A stretch of DNA of 64,000 bases from Streptomyces sp. NBC_00459 (GCF_036013955.1 NZ_CP107903.1:1302001-1366000), one strand, 5' to 3'. Positions 1 to 7,854 are shown, numbered from the stretch's first letter. Made by a program: numbers and translations. Notes: a model not told the origin generated them from the sequence alone.

Positions 1-351
1 CCCCGGGAACCTCCGCGCCCGCACACCCGTCGCGATCACGACCGCGTCGGCGTCCACCTGCCGTCCGGACTCCGTACGCACCGTCCGCGACACCGGATCA
101 AGGCCCACCGCCGGATCACCCAGCACGAACTCGGCTTCCAGCGCGGCCAGTTGCTCCTGCGCCCGCAGCGCGGCGCGCGCCGGCTCCCAGGCACCGGACA
201 GCACCTGCTTGGACAGCGGCGGCCGGTCGTACGGGGCATGCGGCTCGTCACCGAGCACCGTGATCCCACCCGCGAAGCCCTTGCGCCGCAGCGCCTCTAC
301 CGTGGACAGCCCGGCCGCGGAGGCGCCCACCACCAGGACGCGGGCCGTCAT
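1..351 (-). CDS. NAD(P)H:ferredoxin reductase, FAD-dependent (partial, N-terminal part)
   Basis: This is the N-terminal 117 residues of a pyridine nucleotide-disulfide oxidoreductase of the rhodocoxin/putidaredoxin reductase type; the rest lies beyond position 1. It begins MTARVLVVGASAAGLSTVEA, a Rossmann FAD-binding fingerprint, followed by the family motif PYDRPPLSKQVLSG and by VVIATGVRARRFPG, the end of the first FAD-binding half. Such enzymes pass electrons from NAD(P)H to a ferredoxin serving a P450 or a Rieske oxygenase. Plausible partners here are the P450 at 41 kb and the [3Fe-4S] ferredoxin at 22.6 kb, but this is inference. The ATG overlaps the stop of a 16-codon frame (ATGA), so translation may be coupled to it. 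Confidence 0.85.
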   Translation of the reverse strand, partial: MTARVLVVGASAAGLSTVEALRRKGFAGGITVLGDEPHAPYDRPPLSKQVLSGAWEPARAALRAQEQLAALEAEFVLGDPAVGLDPVSRTVRTESGRQVDADAVVIATGVRARRFPG

Positions 352-398
352 GCGGTCACCCCACGGGTGCCGTTCCTGACGTCGTCGTCGATGCTCAT
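348..398 (-). CDS. possible 16-codon leader peptide before the ferredoxin reductase
   Basis: A short frame (MSIDDDVRNGTRGVTA, then stop) starts at an ATG preceded by a good ribosome binding site (TGGAGC) and ends in an ATGA overlap with the reductase start. The reductase itself has no convincing ribosome binding site, so this frame probably delivers ribosomes to it. It has no recognisable domain and could be only an upstream coupling frame rather than a functional peptide. Confidence 0.4.
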   Translation of the reverse strand: MSIDDDVRNGTRGVTA

Positions 399-429
399 GC
401 GTGCTCCATTGCAGCTGCGGCTCGATGCC

Positions 430-466
430 TGGCTGAAAGTTATACCTGCCGGTCGGTACAAACAAC
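430..466 (-). promoter_or_regulatory. promoter with TGTACCGACCG-type operator (site A)
   Basis: On the minus strand TGTACCGACCGGCAGG is followed by TATAACTTTC, so the element sits between a TTGTTT-like -35 and a TATAAC -10 box. It reads toward the leader frame and ferredoxin reductase. The same arrangement recurs at 1,760-1,790 and near 52,300, suggesting one repressor. Confidence 0.5.
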
Positions 467-512
467 CCTGCGCGGAGGATCCGTCGCCAACGGCCCCCTC
501 CGCCCGGGCCGC

Positions 513-1253
513 TCAGGCCAGATAGCGGCCGCCGTTCGCGCTGAGCGTCTGGCCGGTCACATAGCTCGCCTCTTCGGAGGCCAGATAGGCCACCGCGTGG
601 GCGATGTCCTCCGGGGTGCCGGCCCGCTTCATCGGCATCATGGCGGCGACCGCGTCGACGTCGACGGGGCCCTGGCGCACCAGCGGGGTGTCGATGAAGC
701 CGGGCGGTACGTGGTTGACGGTGATCCCCTTCTCTATGTACTCGACCGCCAGCGCCCGGGTGAGGCCGATGACACCGCCCTTGGAGGCCGCGTAGTGCGC
801 CATGGAGGGCGCGCCGGTCTGTGCGGACGAGGACGAGATGTTGACTATCCGGCCCCATCCCGCCTCGACCATGTCGGGCACCAGCTCCCTGGTGACCAGG
901 AACGGGCCCTTGAGGTTGATCCCGATCATCCGGTCCCAGGCGGCCTCGCTGATGCTCGTGAAGGGCTCGTAGGCGGTCGTTCCGGCGTTGTTGACCAGGA
1001 TCGCCACCGGACCGAGTTCCTCCCGGGTGCGGGCCGCCGAGGCCGCGACGGCCTCGGCGTCGGCCGCGTCACCGGCCACCGCGATCGCCGTGCCGCCCTC
1101 CTTGACGATCAGGGCGACGGTTTCCTCGGCGCCCTCGGCGTTCAGGTCCCAGACGGCGACCGCGGCCCCCTTGGCGGCGAGTACGGTCGCGATTCCCCGG
1201 CCGATGCCACGGGCGCCGCCGGTGACCACCGCGACCTTTCCGTGCAGTGTCAT
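513..1253 (-). CDS. short-chain dehydrogenase/reductase (FabG-like)
   Basis: A 246-residue classical SDR, probably interconverting an alcohol and a ketone with NAD(P)H. Visible motifs are the nucleotide-binding TGGARGIGRG at the N-terminus, the NNAG motif near residue 88, the catalytic YAASK (Tyr and Lys) near 155, and the C-terminal SYVTGQTLSANGG typical of 3-oxoacyl reductase-like SDRs. The ATG has AAGGAG seven bases upstream. It lies downstream of the carboxymuconolactone-decarboxylase-like gene on the same strand, 77 bases away, so both are probably expressed from the promoter near 1,780. Next to the Baeyer-Villiger enzyme, it could make the ketone that enzyme oxidises; that role is inferred. 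Confidence 0.85.
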   Translation of the reverse strand: MTLHGKVAVVTGGARGIGRGIATVLAAKGAAVAVWDLNAEGAEETVALIVKEGGTAIAVAGDAADAEAVAASAARTREELGPVAILVNNAGTTAYEPFTSISEAAWDRMIGINLKGPFLVTRELVPDMVEAGWGRIVNISSSSAQTGAPSMAHYAASKGGVIGLTRALAVEYIEKGITVNHVPPGFIDTPLVRQGPVDVDAVAAMMPMKRAGTPEDIAHAVAYLASEEASYVTGQTLSANGGRYLA

Positions 1254-1330
1254 GCGTACTCCTTGAGTGATGGGGGTGTGCCGACGGGTCGCGCCCGGTC
1301 GGCGACGAACAGGGGCGATACAGGGCTCCG

Positions 1331-1723
1331 TCAGCCCTCCAGGGCCTCGCGGGCCGCGGTGCGGGCGGCGACGGCCCGGGGGAAGCCGGTGTAGCCGCTG
1401 GAGTGGTAGACGACCTCGGCGATCTCGTCCTCGGTCAGTCCGTTCGTCCGGGCGATACGGACATGTGTCTTCAGCTCGGTCTCGGCGCCGAGGGCGATGA
1501 GGATGCCCAGCGTCACCAGACTGCGGTCACGGGGAGCCAGTCCCTCGCGGCCCCACAGACCGCCCCAGACACCAAGAAGTCCGATGTCGACGAGGTCCTC
1601 GCCGAGGCGGCCGTCCCGTAGATCGACGTCGCCCTCGGGGAACACACCCGGCAGGGCGGCGCGCATGGCCTTCCAGCCGGCGGCCCGCAGATCGGCGGTC
1701 TCTTCGACACCCTTGTCGCTCAT
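1331..1723 (-). CDS. carboxymuconolactone decarboxylase family protein
   Basis: A 130-residue all-helical protein of the CMD/AhpD superfamily. The core LAPRDRSLVTLGILIALG followed by ELKTHVRIARTNGLTEDEI and the closing VVYHSSGYTGFPRAVAA matches PcaC-like gamma-carboxymuconolactone decarboxylases. The AhpD CxxC pair is absent, so a peroxidase role is unlikely. The start at 1,723 is chosen for its GGGAG ribosome binding site; an in-frame upstream ATG lacks one. It leads a two-gene unit with the SDR and is divergent from the Baeyer-Villiger monooxygenase. The substrate is unknown; decarboxylation or lactone handling after ring oxidation fits the context. Confidence 0.75.
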   Translation of the reverse strand: MSDKGVEETADLRAAGWKAMRAALPGVFPEGDVDLRDGRLGEDLVDIGLLGVWGGLWGREGLAPRDRSLVTLGILIALGAETELKTHVRIARTNGLTEDEIAEVVYHSSGYTGFPRAVAARTAAREALEG

Positions 1724-1757
1724 ACCTGTACTCCCGTTGTGCGGCTTCACGTCCTTC

Positions 1758-1792
1758 AGCGAAAGTTAGATCAGACGGTCGGTACAATCAAT
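1758..1792 (-). promoter_or_regulatory. promoter with TGTACCGACCG-type operator (site B)
   Basis: On the minus strand TTGATTGTACCGACCG is followed by TCTGATCTAACTTTC. This matches site A base for base in most positions (TGTACCGACCG and TAACTTTC). It serves the CMD-SDR unit starting at 1,723. Confidence 0.5.
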
Positions 1793-1855
1793 GACTCGAC
1801 AGAGATTCACATCCATTGCCCGGACCCGCCCTCTCATCTACCCTCACTGAATATT

Positions 1856-1869
1856 CGACCGAGCGGTCG
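1856..1869. promoter_or_regulatory. palindromic operator-like site before the Baeyer-Villiger gene (site F)
   Basis: CGACCGAGCGGTCG is a 14-base interrupted palindrome (CGACCG/CGGTCG) about 32 bases upstream of the monooxygenase ATG. It shares the GACCG half-site with the other TGTACCGACCG-type elements. Confidence 0.4.
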
Positions 1870-1901
1870 ACATATGAATCAAGGCTCACGCGGGAGAGCA
1901 C

Positions 1902-3560
1902 ATGAGCGACACGACGAAGACGAGCCCGGACCAGGTCGGCGCAGGCAGCACGGGCAGCACGGTGGACGTACTGGTCATCGGAGCCGGTGTCACCGGCATC
2001 TACCAGCTGTACCGGGCCCGGGAGGCCGGGTTCTCGGTGAAGCTGCTGGAGGCGGGGACCGGGGTGGGCGGCACCTGGTACTGGAACCGCTATCCCGAGG
2101 CGCGCTTCGACTCCGAGAGCTACACCTACGGCTACCTCTTCTCCAAGGAGCTGTGGGAGGAGTGGGAGTGGTCGGAGAAGTTCGCGGGCCAGCCGGAGAT
2201 CGAGCGGTACTTCAACCACGTCGTCGACCGGTTCGACCTGCGCCGCGACATCTCCTTCGGCGTCAAGGTGACCGCGGCCGTCTTCGACGAGGCGTCCGGG
2301 GTCTGGACCGTGCGGGGCAGTGACGGCACCGAGGTCCGGGCCCGCTTCGTCGTCGCGGCGACCGGCAACCTCTCGGTGCCGTACATCCCGGCCGTCCCGG
2401 GACGCGAGGACTTCCGCGGCGCGCAGCACCACACCAGCCGCTGGCCGAAGACCCCCATCGACTTCACCGGCAAGCGGGTGGCCCAGATCGGCACCGGCTC
2501 CAGCGGTGTGCAGATCATCTCCGCGATCGCGGACGACGTGGACCGGCTGACCGTCTTCCAGAAGGACGCCGACTGGCTCACACCGCTCAACAACGGGCCG
2601 ATCACGCCCGAGGAGCAGGCGGAGCTGAAGGCGAACTTCGAGTCCATCCGCGACACCCTGAACACTTCCCCGAGCGGGTTCCTGCACCAGATCGTCATGC
2701 GTTCCGGCCTCGAGGACAGCCCGGAGGACCGGCAGGCGTTCTACGAGGAGCGGTGGAACGGCCCCGGTTTCACCAAACTGACCGAGCACTACTACGACAT
2801 GCTCTCGAACGAGACCGTGAACGCGGAGTGGTGCGCGTTCATGGCCGACAAGATCCGCAGCATCGTCAAGGACCCGGAGACGGCGGAGAAGCTGATCCCC
2901 AAGGCCCACGGCTACGGCGGACGGCGGCCCCCCTTCGGGACCGGCTACTACGAGACGTACAACAAGCCGAACGTCTCCCTCGTCGACATCAACGAGACTC
3001 CGATCACCCGCATCACCGAGGACGGGATCGAAACCGCCGCGGGCGTCGAGGAGTTCGACATCATCATCTGGGCGACGGGCTACGACTTCGGCACCGGCGC
3101 CCTCAACAGGCTCGGTGTGCAGGGGCGTCGGGGTCTCCCCCTGAAGGAGTACTGGTCGGACGGCCCGCGCACCTACCTCGGGATCGCGACGGCCGGCTTC
3201 CCGAACTTCTTCTTCCCCGGCGGGCCGCACGGCGCGACGGGCAACAACCCGCGGTACGCCGGCGACCAGGTGGAGATCGTCACCGACGCGGTGATTCACG
3301 CACGCGACCACGGTCACGACGTCATCGAGGTGACCGAGGCCGCCGAGGAGGAGTGGACGGACAGCGTGAACAACAGCACGATGTCCTCCTTCCTGGAGAG
3401 CAGCTACTTCTCCGGAGGCAACATCCCCGGCAAGCCGGTCAAGCAGCTGCTGAACCCGAGCGGACGCTGGAGGCTCCAGGAGCTGATCCGCGAGGCGGTC
3501 CAGAACGACTTCCCCGCCCTCACCTTCTCCAAGGCCACGGAGCGCAGGAGCGAGGCCTGA
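1902..3560 (+). CDS. Baeyer-Villiger monooxygenase (FAD/NADPH)
   Basis: A 552-residue class B flavoprotein monooxygenase that would insert oxygen next to a ketone to give an ester or lactone. It has the FAD-binding GAGVTG (residues 27-32), the diagnostic FRGAQHHTSRWP (171-182, matching FxGxxxHxxxWP), and a second Rossmann motif GTGSSG (197-202) for NADPH. Length and the GGTWYWNRYPEARFD stretch match cyclohexanone monooxygenase-type enzymes. The ATG follows GGGAGAG. It stands alone on the plus strand, divergent from the CMD-SDR unit, with palindrome site F upstream and a 29-bp hairpin downstream. The substrate could be a steroid or an alicyclic ketone; the sequence does not decide. Confidence 0.93.
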   Translation: MSDTTKTSPDQVGAGSTGSTVDVLVIGAGVTGIYQLYRAREAGFSVKLLEAGTGVGGTWYWNRYPEARFDSESYTYGYLFSKELWEEWEWSEKFAGQPEIERYFNHVVDRFDLRRDISFGVKVTAAVFDEASGVWTVRGSDGTEVRARFVVAATGNLSVPYIPAVPGREDFRGAQHHTSRWPKTPIDFTGKRVAQIGTGSSGVQIISAIADDVDRLTVFQKDADWLTPLNNGPITPEEQAELKANFESIRDTLNTSPSGFLHQIVMRSGLEDSPEDRQAFYEERWNGPGFTKLTEHYYDMLSNETVNAEWCAFMADKIRSIVKDPETAEKLIPKAHGYGGRRPPFGTGYYETYNKPNVSLVDINETPITRITEDGIETAAGVEEFDIIIWATGYDFGTGALNRLGVQGRRGLPLKEYWSDGPRTYLGIATAGFPNFFFPGGPHGATGNNPRYAGDQVEIVTDAVIHARDHGHDVIEVTEAAEEEWTDSVNNSTMSSFLESSYFSGGNIPGKPVKQLLNPSGRWRLQELIREAVQNDFPALTFSKATERRSEA

Positions 3561-3563
3561 GCA

Positions 3564-3625
3564 CACGGAAAGCCGATGCTCGTGCCACCCGATCCGTCGG
3601 GTGGCACGAGCATCGGCTTTCCGTG
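3564..3625. terminator. long perfect hairpin, likely bidirectional terminator
   Basis: A perfectly paired 29-base stem (3,564-3,592 against 3,597-3,625) with a 4-base loop lies between the convergent monooxygenase and SnoaL-like genes. No T-tract follows directly, as is common in high-G+C actinomycetes. Confidence 0.8.
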
Positions 3626-3654
3626 ACACGGCGAGGTGCTGACGCGTCCGCGCC

Positions 3655-4062
3655 TTACGGCAGGAAGGTCGTGACCCTCCGCTGGAACTTCCACGCGCCG
3701 TCGTGGTGGCGCAGCGTGTCGTCGTAGCGGCCGACGAGCTGCACCGCCCAGCCCGACTCGCCGCGCTGGAAGAACGCCAGGTCACTGATCGCTGTGGCCT
3801 CCTCCTCGGTGTACGAGGTGACCACCGTGTTGGCCACCAGGTGCAGCTGCGGCTGGGTCGGCGCGAAGGCCGCGAAGCCCTCGCGGATCGCGTCCCGGCC
3901 CTCGAAGGTCGCGATACCGGCGATCTCGGCGACGCCGTCGGGCACGAACAGTTCGGCGAGCTCGGCGTTGCGGCCGGTGTCCAGCGCCTGCGCGTACGCG
4001 GCGATGGCGGTGTGCACTCCGGTGGTGACCGACGCCTCGGCGTCGGCGGAAGTGGTGCTCAT
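3655..4062 (-). CDS. SnoaL-like/NTF2-fold protein, copy 1
   Basis: A 135-residue NTF2-fold protein in the SnoaL-like polyketide cyclase/ketosteroid isomerase superfamily. The N-terminal helix AAYAQALDTGRNAELAELF and the C-terminal strand WAVQLVGRYDDTLRHHDGAWK are typical. A tyrosine aligns with the ketosteroid isomerase active-site Tyr, but the position of the catalytic Asp is occupied by Ile (GVAEIAG), so classical isomerase chemistry is not supported. It is a close paralogue of the next gene (both contain QRGESGWAVQ and WKFQRR/WLLRRR ends), with which it probably forms an operon. Function unknown. Confidence 0.8.
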   Translation of the reverse strand: MSTTSADAEASVTTGVHTAIAAYAQALDTGRNAELAELFVPDGVAEIAGIATFEGRDAIREGFAAFAPTQPQLHLVANTVVTSYTEEEATAISDLAFFQRGESGWAVQLVGRYDDTLRHHDGAWKFQRRVTTFLP

Positions 4063-4098
4063 CTCTCTCCAAGGTCAAGTCGAAGGGGCGACACGCGG

Positions 4099-4497
4099 TC
4101 AGACCTGGTACGTCGTCTTCCTGCGGCGGAGCAGCCAGGTGCCGTCGACCCTGGTCAGCTCGTCCTCGTAGTGCCCGACGACCTGGACCGCCCAGCCCGA
4201 CTCGCCGCGCTGGAGGAAGGCCACGTCACTCGTGGCCGTCGCCTCGTCCTCGGCGGCGGAGGTGACGACCGTGTTGGTGACCAGGTGCAGCTGCGGCTTC
4301 TCCGGCGCCCAGCCCTTGAAGGCCGCGCGGAGGGCGTCGTGCCCCTGGAGGGGGTCCGTGCCCGGCAGTTCCAGGACCCCGTCGGGTGTGTACAGCGCGA
4401 CGATCTCGTCGGTGCGTCCGGCGTCCTGGGCCCGAGTGTGCGTCCCGATCACGGAACGGACGCCGGCAGCCACCCACGCCTGTGTGGATTCGCTCAT
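4099..4497 (-). CDS. SnoaL-like/NTF2-fold protein, copy 2
   Basis: A 132-residue paralogue of the downstream SnoaL-like protein, sharing QLHLVTNTVVTS, QRGESGWAVQ and the GTWLLRRRKTTY end. The start at 4,497 was chosen over an adjacent ATG because GGGGAG lies just upstream; a longer reading frame extends to 4,749 but that part is antisense to the cyclase promoter and has no support. The ketosteroid-isomerase Tyr and Asp positions are His and Leu here. The pair may act as two subunits or as duplicates. It is divergent from the cyclase gene and shares the region holding site C. Confidence 0.78.
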   Translation of the reverse strand: MSESTQAWVAAGVRSVIGTHTRAQDAGRTDEIVALYTPDGVLELPGTDPLQGHDALRAAFKGWAPEKPQLHLVTNTVVTSAAEDEATATSDVAFLQRGESGWAVQVVGHYEDELTRVDGTWLLRRRKTTYQV

Positions 4498-4582
4498 CAT
4501 CTCCCCAACAGTCGATGTTTCGACCACTGAGTCTATTGCTGAACGCAAGACAATAAAAAGGGCTTCGACGAAGCAAGTTCCA

Positions 4583-4610
4583 GTTGTTGACCGACCGGTA
4601 TAATCTAAAT
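4583..4610 (+). promoter_or_regulatory. TATAAT promoter with overlapping ACCGACCGG element (site C)
   Basis: TTGTTGACCGACCGGTATAAT contains a consensus -10 box at 4,599-4,604, about 57 bases before the cyclase ATG. The ACCGACCGG element immediately precedes and touches it, as expected for repression by occlusion. Confidence 0.55.
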
Positions 4611-4660
4611 AGCATGCCGACGACCGTCGACGAGGACCGTCGCGTGAGGAGGCGTTAGTC

Positions 4661-5707
4661 ATGACGAAGCGTTGGAAGCAGCGTCCGCCGGGCTCGACCT
4701 GGGGCGACTGGGGCGAGGACGACGAGCTGGGCCGGATCAACCTGCTCACCCGGGAGAAGGTCCTTCAGGGCGTGCGCGAGGTCGAGCACGGCATCGCCTT
4801 CAGTCTCAGCCTGCCGCTCGACCATCCCGGTGGCTCGGCCATGAACCAGCGCCGCTACCCGCCGATCCTGCGCCCCACCGAAGACCTCCAGCACAACCAG
4901 GACGTCTTCTACAACATCAAAGCCAGCGAACACTTCTCCCCCGACCTCATCGACGTCTGGTCCGACGACGTGGTCACCCTCTGGCCGCAGTACTCCACCC
5001 AGTGGGACGCCCTCGCCCACCAGGGCGCCGAGTTCGACGCCGACGCCGACGGGATCGCCGAAGCCGTCTACTACAACGGCTACCGCGCCGGCACCGACCT
5101 CGTCGGACCGCAGGAAGACGCCAAGGGCGACGGCAGCGGCAGCCTCGGCTTCGCCCGCCACCTCGGCCTCGAACACATGGCGGAACACGGCGTCCAGGGA
5201 CGCGGCGTCCTCATCGACATCGCCCACCACCTCGGCACCGACTACCAGCCGGTCACCTACCGGCAGTTGCGCGCCATCATGGACGCCGACAACGTCACCG
5301 TCGAACCCGGCGACATCGTCCTGCTCCACACCGGCTTCGCCACCCAGATCCTCGCCTGGAACAAGAACCCCGACCCGGTCGCGATCCATCAGACCGCCGC
5401 CTACCTCGACGCCCACGACCCCGAGATCCTCCAATGGATCACCGACTCCCAGCTCGCCGGCCTCGTCGCCGACAACTACGCCGTCGAGGGAGTCGGCGTC
5501 GGCAACGAGACCGGCCCCCACTCCCTCCTGCCCATCCACCACCTCTGCCTCTTCAAACTCGGCGTCCCCCTCGGCGAACTGTGGTACCTCGACAAACTCG
5601 CCACCTGGCTGCGCGAACACCACCGCACCCGATTCCTCCTCACCGCACCCCCGCTGAACCTCCCGGGAACGCAAGGCAGCCCCCTGACTCCGGTGGCCAC
5701 CGTCTGA
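4661..5707 (+). CDS. cyclase/kynurenine formamidase-family metal hydrolase
   Basis: A 348-residue member of the cyclase family (kynurenine formamidase, isatin hydrolase and related enzymes). The family hydrolyses cyclic amides, lactones or cyclic diketones. Residues around 107-117 (QWDALAHQGAEFD) occupy the place of the family metal motif, with the two His of the standard HxGTHxDxxxH partly replaced by Gln/Trp as in the long 'QWD' subgroup. GDIVLLHTG near 221 and VEGVGVGNETG near 276 are further conserved blocks. It starts at an ATG with GAGGCG upstream. It might hydrolyse the lactone made by the Baeyer-Villiger enzyme; that is an inference from position. Confidence 0.8.
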   Translation: MTKRWKQRPPGSTWGDWGEDDELGRINLLTREKVLQGVREVEHGIAFSLSLPLDHPGGSAMNQRRYPPILRPTEDLQHNQDVFYNIKASEHFSPDLIDVWSDDVVTLWPQYSTQWDALAHQGAEFDADADGIAEAVYYNGYRAGTDLVGPQEDAKGDGSGSLGFARHLGLEHMAEHGVQGRGVLIDIAHHLGTDYQPVTYRQLRAIMDADNVTVEPGDIVLLHTGFATQILAWNKNPDPVAIHQTAAYLDAHDPEILQWITDSQLAGLVADNYAVEGVGVGNETGPHSLLPIHHLCLFKLGVPLGELWYLDKLATWLREHHRTRFLLTAPPLNLPGTQGSPLTPVATV

Positions 5708-5721
5708 CACGGACACCGCCA

Positions 5722-5762
5722 AAGGGAGGGGGCCCAGGACCGAGTCCTGGGCCCCCTCCCTT
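5722..5762. terminator. hairpin terminator between convergent genes
   Basis: A perfect 19-bp stem (5,722-5,740 with 5,744-5,762) and 3-base loop sits 15 bases after the cyclase stop and 30 bases before the end of the opposing E1 gene. It could serve both. Confidence 0.85.
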
Positions 5763-5792
5763 CGTCCCCCTTGCCTTTGTTCCCCTTGGCGG

Positions 5793-7796
5793 TCAGACCG
5801 CCGCGATCCGCCGCAGCGTCTCGGCGATCGTGTCCTGCGACGGCAGCCACACCCGCTCCAGCGAGGGCGCGTACGGCGCCGGCACATGCGGCGGGGCCAC
5901 CCGGGTCACCGGAGCGTCCAGGTGCCAGAAGCCCTCGTCCACGGCGAGCGCTGCCAGTTCGGCTCCGACGCCGAAGTCCCGTACGGCCTCGTGGGCGATG
6001 ACCAGGCGGTTGGTCTTGGCGAGGGAGGCGAGGACGGTCTCCCGGTCCAGCGGGGCGACCGTGCGCAGGTCGATCACCTCCACGCTCACCCCCTCGGCGG
6101 CGAGCAGGTCGGCGGCGGCCAGGCAGTCCTGGACCATCCGCGACCAGGAGACCAGGGTGATGTCGGTGCCCTCACGGATCACCTTGGCCTTGCCCAGCGG
6201 GATCAGGTGGTCGGCCGGCGGACGCGGGCCCTTGAGGCCGTACTGGAGCCGGTTCTCCACGAAGACCACCGGGTTCGGGTCCTGGATGGCGGCACGCAGG
6301 AGGCCGTATGTGTCGGCCGGGTTGGACGGCATGACCACCGTCAGACCCGGGATGTGGGCGAGCAGGGCCTCCAGGCTCTGCGAGTGCTGGCTGCCCGAGG
6401 AGCGGCCCGCGCCGAACTGGGTGCGTACGACGAGCGGCATGGAGGCCCGGCCGCCGGTCATGAACCGCAGCTTGGCCGCCTGGTTCAGGAGCATGTCGAG
6501 GCAGACGCCGATGAAGTCCATGTACATGATCTCGACCACCGGCTTCATCCCGGCCATGGCCGCCCCGACCGCCGTACCGAGGATGGCGCTCTCACTGATC
6601 GGGGTGTCACGGACCCGGCCGGGGAAGGCGTCCGCCAGGCCACGGGTCAGGCCGAAGACGTTGCCGCCCGCGCCGATGTCGATCCCGGCGAGGAACACAT
6701 CGGGATCGGCGGCGAGTTCGTGCTCCAGCGCGAGACGTACGGCGTCCATGGAGCGGAAGACCTCACCTTCGGCGGGGGCCGGCTCGGGGATCGTGGAGCG
6801 CGGCGCCGAGACGAAGTCGTACAGGGTCTCGGGGGCCGGTTCGGGCAGGCTCCTCGCCCACTCCACGGCCGCCTCGATCTCGTTGTCGATCTCCTCGTCG
6901 ACGGCGTCGGCCAGTTGGGCCGGGACACCGGCCGCCGTCAGGTGCCGGCGGGCGACCAGCAGCGGGTCCCGGTCCTTGGCTGCCGCGACCTCCTCGGCGC
7001 TGCGGTAGCGCTCGGGGTCGCCCTCGTAGTGGCCGTGCCAGCGGTAGGTCTCGGCCTCGACGAGGACGGGCCCCGCGCCGCCGCGCAGGCGTTCCACCAC
7101 GTCGTTCATCAGCCCGGCCACCGCGAGGACGTCGTTGCCGTCGACGTGCGCGTAGTCGATGCCGTACCCGGCGGCGCGGGCGGAGAGCGGGGCGCGGTGC
7201 TGTGCGGACGCGGGCGAGAACTCGGAGTAGTGGTTGTTCTCGCACAGGAAGACCACGGGCAGATCCCATACGGCGGCCAGGTTGACTGCCTCGTGGAACA
7301 TGCCCTGGGCGACCGCGCCGTCCCCGAAGAACGCCACGACCACATCACCGGCGGCGCGCAGCTTGGCCGCGGTGGCCACCCCGGTGGCGATCGGCAGGCC
7401 TGCGCCGACGATGCCGTTGGCGCCGTAGATCCCGAGGCCCGGGTCGGCGATGTGCATCGATCCGCCGCGGCCGTGGCAGGTCCCGGCCTCCTTGCCCATC
7501 AGCTCGGCCATCATGGACGCCGTGTCGAGGCCCTTGGCCAGGACGTGGCCGTGCCCCCGGTGGGTGGAGGTGATCCCGTCGCCGGGGCCCAGCGGCCAGC
7601 AGGCGCCCACCGCACTGGCCTCCTGACCGATCGACAGGTGCAGGAAGCCGGGGATCTCCGTCGCCTTGTACAGCACGGACGCCCGCTCCTCGAAGCGCCG
7701 GATGCGTCGCATGCGGCGGTACATTTCCAGGAGCTGTTCCGCGTGCGCGGAACCGGCGGAACCGGTCGTTGTCTGGTGGGGTGCCTCGGTCGTCAT
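5793..7796 (-). CDS. fused alpha-beta thiamine-diphosphate dehydrogenase (2-oxoacid dehydrogenase E1 type)
   Basis: A 667-residue natural fusion of E1 alpha and E1 beta of the pyruvate/branched-chain 2-oxoacid/acetoin dehydrogenase family. The alpha half (to about residue 340) carries the thiamine-diphosphate motif starting GDG at 158-160 and ending CENN. The beta half begins near EGEVFRSMDAVRLALEHEL and holds the E1-beta core ISESAILGTAVGAAMAG and the C-terminal transketolase domain. Usually the subunits are separate and work with a lipoyl E2 and an E3; neither is in this window. It is divergent from the TetR gene at 8,012 with site D between. The substrate is not determinable; a diketone or 2-oxoacid from ring cleavage is plausible. 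Confidence 0.88.
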   Translation of the reverse strand: MTTEAPHQTTTGSAGSAHAEQLLEMYRRMRRIRRFEERASVLYKATEIPGFLHLSIGQEASAVGACWPLGPGDGITSTHRGHGHVLAKGLDTASMMAELMGKEAGTCHGRGGSMHIADPGLGIYGANGIVGAGLPIATGVATAAKLRAAGDVVVAFFGDGAVAQGMFHEAVNLAAVWDLPVVFLCENNHYSEFSPASAQHRAPLSARAAGYGIDYAHVDGNDVLAVAGLMNDVVERLRGGAGPVLVEAETYRWHGHYEGDPERYRSAEEVAAAKDRDPLLVARRHLTAAGVPAQLADAVDEEIDNEIEAAVEWARSLPEPAPETLYDFVSAPRSTIPEPAPAEGEVFRSMDAVRLALEHELAADPDVFLAGIDIGAGGNVFGLTRGLADAFPGRVRDTPISESAILGTAVGAAMAGMKPVVEIMYMDFIGVCLDMLLNQAAKLRFMTGGRASMPLVVRTQFGAGRSSGSQHSQSLEALLAHIPGLTVVMPSNPADTYGLLRAAIQDPNPVVFVENRLQYGLKGPRPPADHLIPLGKAKVIREGTDITLVSWSRMVQDCLAAADLLAAEGVSVEVIDLRTVAPLDRETVLASLAKTNRLVIAHEAVRDFGVGAELAALAVDEGFWHLDAPVTRVAPPHVPAPYAPSLERVWLPSQDTIAETLRRIAAV

Positions 7797-7854
7797 GCGC
7801 GTCCTCGCAATGATCGCGCGGGCGGTACAAGGCCGCGCCGCCGGAGTCCATCTT

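Noticed and set aside
1788-3785. 665-codon open frame antisense to the Baeyer-Villiger gene
   Set aside because: It mirrors the third-position G/C bias of the real gene, is Arg/Val/Gly-rich without motifs, and spans the intergenic terminator.
3655-4497. Ketosteroid isomerase assignment for the SnoaL-like pair
   Set aside because: The catalytic Asp is replaced in both copies and the Tyr in one.
4672-7008. 778-codon plus-strand open frame over the cyclase and E1 genes
   Set aside because: It overlaps two well-supported genes on opposite strands and reads as Arg/Pro-rich low-complexity sequence.
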